Assembly: GCA_916720335.1 (NCBI GenBank)
Contig: CAKAQU010000025.1
Coordinates: forward strand, 1-17,262
Length of the DNA stretch: 17,262 nucleotides
Source: an uncultured Moraxella sp.
GTDB lineage: Bacteria > Pseudomonadota > Gammaproteobacteria > Pseudomonadales > Moraxellaceae
Reading direction: 5' to 3'
In this document: positions 1 to 6,013 of the stretch, in pieces
How positions within the stretch are numbered: the first letter of the stretch is position 1
Layout: each line of letters opens with the position of its first letter
The notes under the pieces: model-generated
Database searches by the model: none
Told to the model about the DNA's origin: nothing
The model's input: only the letters and a program-made list of their open reading frames with translations
Translations under genes and position numbers: made by a program

Positions 1-1
1 A

Positions 2-136
2 GTCTTAGATTTAGCGGATGCTGATGAGTGGTTAATGAATGAAATTTATACAATTATTCCTTTTTTTATTACGCCACAAAAAATTTTATGCTATCCCTTC
101 GGAATTATGGATATTGTATTTTTAGAAAATTATTGA
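2..136 (+). CDS. 3' end of an unrecognised protein (partial)
   Basis: An open frame enters from the left edge and ends at TGA 134-136, giving the last 44 residues of a protein. The fragment begins VLDLADADEWLMNE and ends GIMDIVFLENY. It has an acidic start followed by a hydrophobic stretch (IYTIIPFFI). Frame use and composition look coding, and no other frame stays open as well over this stretch. I do not recognise the family and the start lies outside the window. The downstream lldP leader begins right after it, so it is probably a separate transcription unit. Confidence 0.45.
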   Translation, partial: VLDLADADEWLMNEIYTIIPFFITPQKILCYPFGIMDIVFLENY

Positions 137-193
137 TAGAATTCGGAAAGGATTGAAGTAAAAATGTTTATGAATATTATTTTTATTCATTTT

Positions 194-213
194 AATTTTT
201 TTTAAAAAAAATT
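194..213. repeat. 20-base pure A/T palindrome
   Basis: AATTTTTTTTAAAAAAAATT is a perfect palindrome (eight T then eight A, flanked by AA/TT) in the very A/T-rich gap between the upstream gene and lldP. With no G or C it would make a weak hairpin. It may act as a weak terminator-like or bent-DNA element upstream of the lldP promoter, or simply reflect base composition. Confidence 0.3.
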
Positions 214-277
214 GATTTAAAACAAAAAAATTATATTTTTATTTTTTGATATTTTATTTTTCTTAAAATGATATTTG

Positions 278-298
278 TTTATCAGTTTATTTGATAAA
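278..298. promoter_or_regulatory. Operator-like inverted repeat at the lldP promoter
   Basis: TTTATCA (278-284) and TGATAAA (292-298) are perfect 7-base inverted arms separated by 7 bases. The right arm overlaps the proposed -35 element TTGATA (291-296), the usual place for a repressor site. No regulator gene (for example an lldR-like GntR gene) is next to lldP here, so the cognate factor is unknown. In such A/T-rich DNA some inverted repeats arise by chance. Confidence 0.35.
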
Positions 299-320
299 AT
301 TTGCTATTTATTTTTATAAA
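291..320 (+). promoter_or_regulatory. Candidate sigma-70 promoter of lldPD
   Basis: TTGATA (291-296) and TATAAA (315-320) are separated by 18 bases and match the -35 and -10 consensus at 5/6 each. Transcription would start near 327 and leave a leader of about 88 bases before the lldP ATG at 415. The spacing is good, but the whole gap is A/T-rich, which makes chance -10-like hexamers common. Confidence 0.45.
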
Positions 321-414
321 ATAAAACAGTAAAATTAACCGTTTGTAACGATTATTTAACGAATATTTATTTAAAATTAAACAAAGTTTGCCATCTGGCT
401 TACTAGGAGTGCCT

Positions 415-2163
415 ATGCTTGCTTTTTTGGCATTATTGCCGATTATCATGGTTTTTCTACTGCTTGTCGTAATGCGACTGCCTGCTAAATTTGCCATGCC
501 CGTGGCGTATTTAACTACTGTTTTATTGTCATTATTTGTCTGGAAAACCAGCGGTGTTCAGGTGGCAGCTGCGACCGTTCACGGTGTATTAACAGCGATA
601 AACGTTTTATTTATTGTATTTGCGGCAGTTTTATTATTAAACACCCTAAAAGAAAGTCAAGCCATTGTTGCCATTCGACAAGGTTTTATGGGTATCTCAC
701 CTGACCGCCGCGTGCAAATGATTATTGTAGCTTGGCTATTTGGTTCCTTGATTGAAGGTTCAACTGGTTGGGGCACACCATCAGCGGTAGGAGCGCCTCT
801 ATTATTAGCGCTAGGCTTTCCTGCAATGGCATGTGTTATGGCTATTCTTATTATTCAGTCCACTCCAGTATCTTACGGAGCGGTTGGCACGCCATTATTA
901 ATTGGAGTAAATTCAGGACTGGAAAACAAAGCCGATGTTGCTGCTGAAATCTCAAAGTTTGGTTTGGATTTACCACATTATATTTTGGTTATCACTGAAA
1001 AAGTAGGGTTTATTCACGCAACCGTTGGTATGTTAATTCCTTTGATTTTATGTTGCTTTTTAACACGCTTTTTTGGCGAAAAACGTTCATTTGCTGAAGG
1101 ATTTAAAGCAGCGCCATTTGCTATTTTTGCAGGTCTTGCTTTTACCGTACCTTACTATTTAACAGCTCGTTTTGTAGGTCCTGAATTGCCATCGCTTTTA
1201 GGTTCTGTGGTTGGACTTTTAATCGTTGTACCTGCCGCTAAAATGGGTTTTTTAACACCTAAAGAAACCTTTGATTTTGCTCACCGTGATAATTGGGAAG
1301 AAGACTGGAAAGGCACCCTTGCACATACCGAAATTGATGCCAATGAAAAAGTAAAATTTTCAGTTTTTAAAGCATTTTCACCTTATTTGATGGTCATTGG
1401 TATCTTGGTTGCAACACGCACCATCAAACCTTTAAAAGAATGGTTGAATTCTCACGCCGTTATCAGCTTTCAAGAAATTTTTGGCACAACCATCAGTAAC
1501 AAAACTCAACTGTTATATTCTCCTGCTACTGTGTTACTATTAGTTTCAATTGTATGCATTTTTATTTTTGGCATGAAAGGCAATGACATTAAAAAAAGCT
1601 GGAAAGACTCAGGTATTACCACCATGGCTGCTGCACCTGCTTTGATATTTTCTGTGCCAATGGTGCAAGTGTTTATCAACTCCGGCACCTCACCTGACGC
1701 TGCTGTACAAATCTTAGCTATGCCAAAAGTATTGGCGGCAGCGGCAGCAGATTTATTTTCTGGGGCATGGCCTTTAATTTCGCCTTGGATTGGAGCTTTG
1801 GGGGCATTTATTGCTGGCTCAAACACCATCTCTAACATGATGTTTTCTCACTTTCAGTGGAGCACCGCCACTCAAATTGGTTTAGATGGCATGGGTGCAT
1901 CAAAAGTGGTTGCCTTACAAGCAATTGGTGGCGCTGCTGGTAATATGATTAGTGTGCATAACGTTGTGGCAGCTTGTGCGGTTGTTGGCATGGTAAACCG
2001 TGAAGGTTTAATTATTCGCAAAACTCTTATCGCCATGACCTACTACATCATTCAAGGCGGCTTAATTGGTATGGCGATTATTATGAGCACCAGTTGGTGG
2101 ATTGGAGCAATTATCTGGCCTATCTTATTTTTTGGCGGATTGACCTTGTTAAGCAAAAAATAA
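415..2163 (+). CDS. lldP: L-lactate permease
   Basis: This is a lactate:proton symporter of the LldP/LctP family (582 residues; E. coli LldP is 551) that imports L-lactate across the inner membrane. The protein is hydrophobic throughout, with roughly a dozen membrane segments. Family landmarks are the glycine-rich run GSLIEGSTGWGTPSAVGAP, the following QSTPVSYGAVGTPLL and, near the C-terminus, FIAGSNTISNMMFSHFQW. The ATG at 415 is preferred because AGGAG (405-409) sits five bases upstream. The frame also opens earlier at a TTG (388) with no comparable ribosome site. The stop lies 34 bases before lldD, so the two form an operon that moves and then oxidises lactate. No lldR-type repressor gene lies between them, unlike E. 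coli lldPRD. Confidence 0.95.
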   Translation: MLAFLALLPIIMVFLLLVVMRLPAKFAMPVAYLTTVLLSLFVWKTSGVQVAAATVHGVLTAINVLFIVFAAVLLLNTLKESQAIVAIRQGFMGISPDRRVQMIIVAWLFGSLIEGSTGWGTPSAVGAPLLLALGFPAMACVMAILIIQSTPVSYGAVGTPLLIGVNSGLENKADVAAEISKFGLDLPHYILVITEKVGFIHATVGMLIPLILCCFLTRFFGEKRSFAEGFKAAPFAIFAGLAFTVPYYLTARFVGPELPSLLGSVVGLLIVVPAAKMGFLTPKETFDFAHRDNWEEDWKGTLAHTEIDANEKVKFSVFKAFSPYLMVIGILVATRTIKPLKEWLNSHAVISFQEIFGTTISNKTQLLYSPATVLLLVSIVCIFIFGMKGNDIKKSWKDSGITTMAAAPALIFSVPMVQVFINSGTSPDAAVQILAMPKVLAAAAADLFSGAWPLISPWIGALGAFIAGSNTISNMMFSHFQWSTATQIGLDGMGASKVVALQAIGGAAGNMISVHNVVAACAVVGMVNREGLIIRKTLIAMTYYIIQGGLIGMAIIMSTSWWIGAIIWPILFFGGLTLLSKK

Positions 2164-2197
2164 AAACCTATTTTAACCAAACCTAATCGGAGATGTT

Positions 2198-3406
2198 ATG
2201 AGTAATCTAAGTAAAATTACCGAAATTGAAGATTTGCGACGTGTTGCTGAGCGTAAAGTACCACGTATGTTTTATGATTACGTAGATTCAGGGTCGTGGA
2301 CACAAACCACCTATCGCAATAATGAAACTGATTTTGACCGTATTAAATTGCGTCAAAGAGTGCTGGTGGATATGGAGGGACGCAGTCTTGCCACCAAAAT
2401 GATTGGGCAGGATGTCAGTATGCCTGTAGCGATTGCCCCAACTGGATTTACAGGTATGATGTGGGCAGATGGTGAAATTCATGCTGCTCGTGCCGCTGAA
2501 AAATTTGGCATTCCTTTTTCTTTATCCACAATGAGTATTTGTTCTATTGAGGATGTTGCCGAAAATACAGTAAAACCATTTTGGTTTCAATTGTATGTGA
2601 TGCGCGATAAAAAGTTTATGGAAAATTTGATTCGTCGCGCTAAAGAAGCTAAATGTTCTGCTTTGATTTTAACCGCAGATTTGCAAGTTTTAGGACAGCG
2701 CCACAAAGACATTAAAAATGGTTTGTCTGCTCCACCAAAACCTACGATTGCCAACTGCATCAACCTCATGACCAAACCGCAGTGGTGCTTTAACATGCTT
2801 GGAACAAAACGCCATACGTTCCGCAATATTGTTGGACACGCTGAAGGCGTGGGCGATTTATCCAGTTTATCATCGTGGACAGCTGAACAGTTTGACCCAA
2901 GTCTTAATTGGGATGACGTCGCTCGCATCAAAGACCTGTGGGGTGGACCACTAATTATCAAAGGCATTATGGAACCTGAAGATGCAGTTTTAGCTGCCAA
3001 ATCGGGTGCTGATGCTATGGTTATCTCAAACCATGGCGGTCGTCAGCTTGACGGTGCTCCAAGCTCAATTGCTGCCCTTTCCGATTGTGTACAAGCCGTA
3101 CAAGCAGAAAACTCCAAGTGTGAAGTTTGGTTAGATAGTGGCATTCGCTCAGGTCAAGATGTCTTAAAAGCCATCGCATTAGGTGCAAAAGGCACAATGA
3201 TTGGTCGCTCTTTCTTATATGGCTTGGGTGCCTATGGCGAAGATGGGGTTAGAAAAGCTTTAGAAATCATCTATAAAGAATGTGATGTCACTATGGCATT
3301 TTGCGGTCATACCAATATCAATAATGTCAATCCTGATATTTTTGTTAAAGGCACTTATGAAAATCTCAAAGTTGCCGACCCACACGTGCTGCCCATCCGC
3401 TGGTAA
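2198..3406 (+). CDS. lldD: FMN-dependent L-lactate dehydrogenase
   Basis: A membrane-associated flavoenzyme of the alpha-hydroxy-acid oxidase family, it oxidises L-lactate to pyruvate and passes electrons to the quinone pool. The 402 residues match the family (E. coli LldD is 396). Expected active-site residues are present by alignment to the glycolate oxidase fold: Tyr26 in MFYDYV, Tyr133 in QLYV, Asp161 in LTADLQVLGQR, Arg168, Lys255 in IIKGI, catalytic His279 and Arg282 in SNHGGRQLDGAPSS, then the phosphate-binding DSGIRSG and GRSFLYG. The central segment at about 176-235 is the variable membrane-associating region. The ATG at 2198 follows CGGAGAT at 2188-2194. It is the second gene of the lldP operon, and a terminator follows 17 bases after the stop. 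Confidence 0.95.
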   Translation: MSNLSKITEIEDLRRVAERKVPRMFYDYVDSGSWTQTTYRNNETDFDRIKLRQRVLVDMEGRSLATKMIGQDVSMPVAIAPTGFTGMMWADGEIHAARAAEKFGIPFSLSTMSICSIEDVAENTVKPFWFQLYVMRDKKFMENLIRRAKEAKCSALILTADLQVLGQRHKDIKNGLSAPPKPTIANCINLMTKPQWCFNMLGTKRHTFRNIVGHAEGVGDLSSLSSWTAEQFDPSLNWDDVARIKDLWGGPLIIKGIMEPEDAVLAAKSGADAMVISNHGGRQLDGAPSSIAALSDCVQAVQAENSKCEVWLDSGIRSGQDVLKAIALGAKGTMIGRSFLYGLGAYGEDGVRKALEIIYKECDVTMAFCGHTNINNVNPDIFVKGTYENLKVADPHVLPIRW

Positions 3407-3422
3407 TCCTACTATTAAAAAC

Positions 3423-3447
3423 ACGCCCTTTTTGGGCGTTGTTTTTT
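3423..3447 (+). terminator. Rho-independent terminator after lldD
   Basis: ACGCCC (3423-3428) and GGGCGT (3434-3439) form a 6-base G/C-rich stem with a TTTTT loop, followed by a T-rich tail (GTTTTTT). It lies just after the lldD stop. Confidence 0.85.
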
Positions 3448-3465
3448 AAACAACATTTATTATAT

Positions 3466-3531
3466 TTTCCTATTAAGAAATTATTCTTTAATTAAAAGCG
3501 TCTATATCTTGATAAATCAATAATTTATACT
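3466..3531 (+). promoter_or_regulatory. LysR-type box and -10 element upstream of the DoxX gene
   Basis: TTTCCTATTAAGAAA (3466-3480) contains TTC-N7-GAA, a T-N11-A palindrome typical of LysR-type recognition sites. A TATACT -10 element lies at 3526-3531. With transcription starting near 3538, the box centre (3473) is at about -65, the classic LysR recognition position. No good -35 hexamer sits at the right spacing; TTGATA at 3509-3514 is only 11 bases from the -10. That suits an activator-dependent promoter. The same 15-mer with nearly the same geometry occurs at 12757-12821. Confidence 0.5.
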
Positions 3532-3565
3532 AACCTTATTTACAAATTTAGTTAATGAGGTTTTG

Positions 3566-3967
3566 ATGTTAATTTTTACACGGCTTGAATCTATTTTTTT
3601 ATCAATTTTACGCATCGTTAGTGCCTATCTATTTTTATTACATGGAACTGCCAAATTTTTTGCATTTCCCATCTCCATGGGTGGCTCGCCGTCTGGTCTA
3701 ACCTTGGTGGCTGGTATTTTAGAAATTTTAGGCGGGATTTTATTAATGCTGGGACTGTTTACCCGTCCAACCGCTTTTATTTTATCTGGTCAAATGGCGG
3801 TGGCGTATTTTATGGCTCATGCTTCAAAATCCATTTTGTTTCCTATAGCTAATGGTGGTGAGTCTGCGGTGCTATTTTGTTTTATTTTTCTATACATTGC
3901 TACATCCGGTGGTGGAAAATGGGCACTGGATAATCTATTAACAAGCCAAAAAGAATTAAAACCCTAG
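3566..3967 (+). CDS. DoxX family membrane protein
   Basis: A 133-residue inner membrane protein with about four hydrophobic segments. It shows DoxX-family features: an early LRIVSAYLFLLHGTAKFFAFP, then GILEILGGILLMLGLFTRPTA and a C-terminal FIFLYIATSGGGKWALD. DoxX proteins (YqjF in E. coli, CatD in Bacillus) are small four-helix membrane proteins linked to redox or electrophile stress; the exact reaction is generally not known. The ATG at 3566 is preferred over the TTG at 3563 because TGAGG (3556-3560) is five bases upstream. The gene stands alone after the lldD terminator and is followed by a hairpin at 4028. The LysR-type box in its promoter suggests control by the regulator at 11742-12638, which is inference. 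Confidence 0.85.
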   Translation: MLIFTRLESIFLSILRIVSAYLFLLHGTAKFFAFPISMGGSPSGLTLVAGILEILGGILLMLGLFTRPTAFILSGQMAVAYFMAHASKSILFPIANGGESAVLFCFIFLYIATSGGGKWALDNLLTSQKELKP

Positions 3968-4027
3968 ATAATTAATTCATGATTAGCATCAATAATCTTA
4001 AAATAGGTATATGATAAAAAATGTGTT

Positions 4028-4060
4028 AAACTCTATCGCTAAAAATGATAGAGTTTTTTA
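4028..4060 (+). terminator. Hairpin with T-run between the DoxX and DUF4149 genes
   Basis: AAACTCTATC (4028-4037) and GATAGAGTTT (4047-4056) form a perfect 10-base stem around a 9-base loop, followed by further T residues. It would terminate transcription of the DoxX gene. No convincing promoter lies between it and the next start codon at 4100, so it may be leaky or act as an attenuator of the downstream gene. Confidence 0.75.
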
Positions 4061-4099
4061 TAACTGAATATTTTATCGCTGATAATACAGGAAAAAATC

Positions 4100-4537
4100 A
4101 TGATTCGTCAAAACATTTTGGCTCGCTTGATTGTCATCATTGCAGCACTATGGCTGGGAATGCAAATAATGGCTGGTTACATTGCTGCACCAGTTTTATT
4201 CTCACATTTACCAAAAATGCAAGCTGGAGAGATTGCTGGAATTTTATTTGGGATTTTATCATGGACAGGGCTGGTGATTTGGGCAGGTGTGTTTTTGGTA
4301 CAATACCATACTAAAGCATCCGTTGCTAAATTGACTGCTGTTTTGTGGTTGTTTCTTTGTATCAATGAATTTTTAGTAACACCCGTAATTGAAGCCTACA
4401 AAAACAACACAACAAACTGGCTACTTTCTTTGCTTGGCGGCTCGTTTGGTGCATGGCACGGTGTCTCTAGCATCATTTTTATGTTTTGTGTCCTATTAGC
4501 TGTCATATCCGTATGGAAAACATCCAAAACCATTTAA
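4100..4537 (+). CDS. DUF4149 (TMEM205-like) membrane protein
   Basis: A 145-residue integral membrane protein with about four hydrophobic segments (roughly 8-32, 45-68, 78-95 and 110-138). The pattern resembles the DUF4149/TMEM205-like family: an N-terminal helix ending GYIAAPVLFSHLP, then a short MQAGEIAGILFGILSW motif and a later NEFLVTPVIEAY. No biochemical function is established for bacterial members that I know of. AGGAAA (4089-4094) is five bases from the ATG. A hairpin separates it from the DoxX gene on the same strand. An overlapping open frame from 4045 to 4314 has no membrane pattern or ribosome site and is a shadow. Confidence 0.75.
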   Translation: MIRQNILARLIVIIAALWLGMQIMAGYIAAPVLFSHLPKMQAGEIAGILFGILSWTGLVIWAGVFLVQYHTKASVAKLTAVLWLFLCINEFLVTPVIEAYKNNTTNWLLSLLGGSFGAWHGVSSIIFMFCVLLAVISVWKTSKTI

Positions 4538-5035
4538 TCTAGTTGCTAAACTAAATTAATCAAGCAAAATAAAAAACCCTTAAACGCCCCATGTTGCCTA
4601 CTGCCTATTTACAATATATATATAATTGATACAAACCATCAAACACAAATTTTATTGTATTTAAATAAATTGGTAGGCAAATCAATTTACAACCTCTCTT
4701 ATATCCTTATCTTCATTACGAAAGATGAAGTGCTTATGTCTTTAAAACCTTGTATTTAACACCGAATCGATTCAAAATTATAAGACCTTTTATTTAAAAT
4801 CAAAAGATTGATTCAATTGATTAATTATCAATCAATTTTTTAGAACATCCCAATATAAAAAATCAATTGTAAAGTAATATTTTGTAATAATATAAGAGTA
4901 AATAGATATTTCTTGTAATGATAAGTTAATAAAGTTAATTTATTGTAATTTTTCCTGATATATCAAGCAGTTGATTGATTATTTTTTATACATTTATTAA
5001 ATGTAATGATGTGCGCCTTTTGAGGAAATCCAACG
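4538..5035. other. Gene-free A/T-rich intergenic region
   Basis: No reading frame of credible size or composition is seen on either strand in these 498 bases. It holds an 8-base inverted repeat with widely spaced arms (TTGCCTAC at 4594-4601 and GTAGGCAA at 4673-4680), a long A/T hairpin (4802-4841), four TTGTAA hexamers (4867, 4882, 4913, 4943), a short palindrome TGATATATCA (4956-4965) and a weak promoter-like pair TTGATT (4971-4976) and TATTAA (4995-5000) before the outer membrane gene. The size of the region suggests complex control of the gene at 5036, or decayed sequence. Confidence 0.6.
4802..4841. repeat. A/T-rich hairpin, possible terminator
   Basis: AAAAGATTGATT (4802-4813) pairs with AATCAATTTTTT (4830-4841) over 12 bases with one G-T wobble, around a 16-base A/T loop. 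The A-run and T-run at the arms look like a bidirectional terminator, but the stem has little G/C. It is far (about 265 bases) from the DUF4149 stop. Confidence 0.35.
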
Positions 5036-5742
5036 ATGAAAAAATTGCAAGTACTTCTATTATCCACCCTGATTGCATCTCCAGCTGTCGCTTTGGCAGA
5101 TAGTAATTTGGGGTTTTATGGTAAGGCAGGTATCCCTGGTATTGGTGTTGGTGTTGGCGCAGGCGTTCACGATAAGGTGTCAGTGCGTGCCGATATTACC
5201 ACACTTGGCTCTATTAACCGCGATTTTAAACAAAATAAAATTGAGTACACAGCCAAGGTCAAAGCCACTCAAGGCACAATTGCCATTGATTATTTCCCAA
5301 TGACCAACAGCAGTTTTCGTTTGACGACAGGTGTTGGTATGGGACGCATTAAAATTGATGGTGAAGGTCGCTCTACCCGTCCAAATGGCACCATTAAAAT
5401 TGGTGGCAAAAGCTATAGTTATGACAGCTCACAAGATTTTGTGAATGCAAAAATCGAATATCCTGATTTAATGCCTTATTTTGGGATTGGTTTAGGTCAT
5501 AACGCCAAGGCAAAACAAGCCGGCAGCTGGGGTTTTATGCTGATTTAGGTGTGTATGTTGGTGATCCAAAAACCAGTTTCCAAGTTAGTGATAGTTTGTA
5601 TGAAAAAATGCTACTAGCAAATGGTAATGACGCTGCCGCTACTGCCGCCGACATCGAGCGCGAACGTCAACGAGTTAAAGATAAAGCGGGTGATTTGCGA
5701 GTGGTTCCTGTGGCGTCTGTTGGTTTTTCTTATTATTTCTAA
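5036..5742 (+). pseudogene. Outer membrane beta-barrel protein, broken by a one-base frameshift
   Basis: The first part (5036-5548) encodes a signal peptide (MKKLQVLLLSTLIASPAVALA) and alternating beta-strand segments such as NLGFYGKAGIPGIGVGVGAGV and PYFGIGLGHN, then hits TAG at 5546-5548. The second part continues in the next frame up to 5742 and ends VPVASVGFSYYF, with the terminal aromatic residue typical of outer membrane barrels. Adding one base to the T-run at 5533-5536 turns GFMLI-stop into GFYADLGVYVGDP and joins the parts into about 235 residues. This resembles small Acinetobacter/Moraxella surface barrels, from memory. TGAGGA lies shortly before the ATG. The break is either a real loss, phase variation in a short homopolymer, or a sequencing error. 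No function is assigned beyond a likely outer membrane location. Confidence 0.8.
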
Positions 5743-5905
5743 CAAATCATCTTGTCATGGATAGTCACTAAGAAATTAGATGACCTTTTTAATGAATTCT
5801 ATTTTTAATCCTGTTGTGTGTATTTTATAAGTTCGAATTTCTTACTGATTTTCACTAAGTTTTATGAAGAAAACGAAGCCTAAAAACATTAACCACTGCA
5901 TAAAT

Positions 5906-5935
5906 AAAAAACCGCCATTAATAAGCGGTTTTTTT
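5906..5935. terminator. Bidirectional terminator between the outer membrane gene and the metE unit
   Basis: AAAAAACCGC (5906-5915) and GCGGTTTTTTT (5925-5935) form a stem with a 9-base loop. A-run on the left and T-run on the right let it work for both the plus-strand outer membrane gene and the minus-strand metE unit, which ends 11 bases away if the small gene at 5947-6000 is real. Confidence 0.85.
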
Positions 5936-5946
5936 ATCAGTGATTA

Positions 5947-6000
5947 TCAATCATCATAATCAAATTCATCGTCTTCATGAACATTGCAAGCATCACACAT
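5947..6000 (-). CDS. Possible 17-residue CxxC acidic peptide downstream of metE
   Basis: On the minus strand, 13 bases after the metE stop, an ATG (5998-6000) opens a short frame encoding MCDACNVHEDDEFDYDD and ends TGA (5947-5949). AAGGA sits about six bases upstream, a good ribosome site, and a strong terminator follows after 11 bases. The peptide has a Cys-X2-Cys pair, one His and eight acidic residues in its last nine positions, suggestive of a metal-binding or redox micropeptide. I know of no described family. The frame is too short for coding statistics; the ribosome site, operon position and clean fit before the terminator are the evidence. It may be translated with metE. Confidence 0.45.
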   Translation of the reverse strand: MCDACNVHEDDEFDYDD

Positions 6001-6013
6001 AATTTTTCCTTAT

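Noticed and set aside
388..414. TTG-initiated extension of lldP
   Set aside because: The ATG at 415 has AGGAG at ideal spacing; the extra residues (MPSGLLGVP) encode the ribosome site itself.
4045..4314. An 89-residue open frame overlapping the start of the DUF4149 gene
   Set aside because: It is in another frame, has no ribosome site and no family-like pattern; the 4100 frame has a clear membrane pattern and a good ribosome site.
5747..5790. TCATCT and AGATGA arms followed by TTTTT as a terminator directly after the outer membrane gene
   Set aside because: The stem is six bases with a loop of about 25 bases; the strong terminator at 5906-5935 explains termination better.
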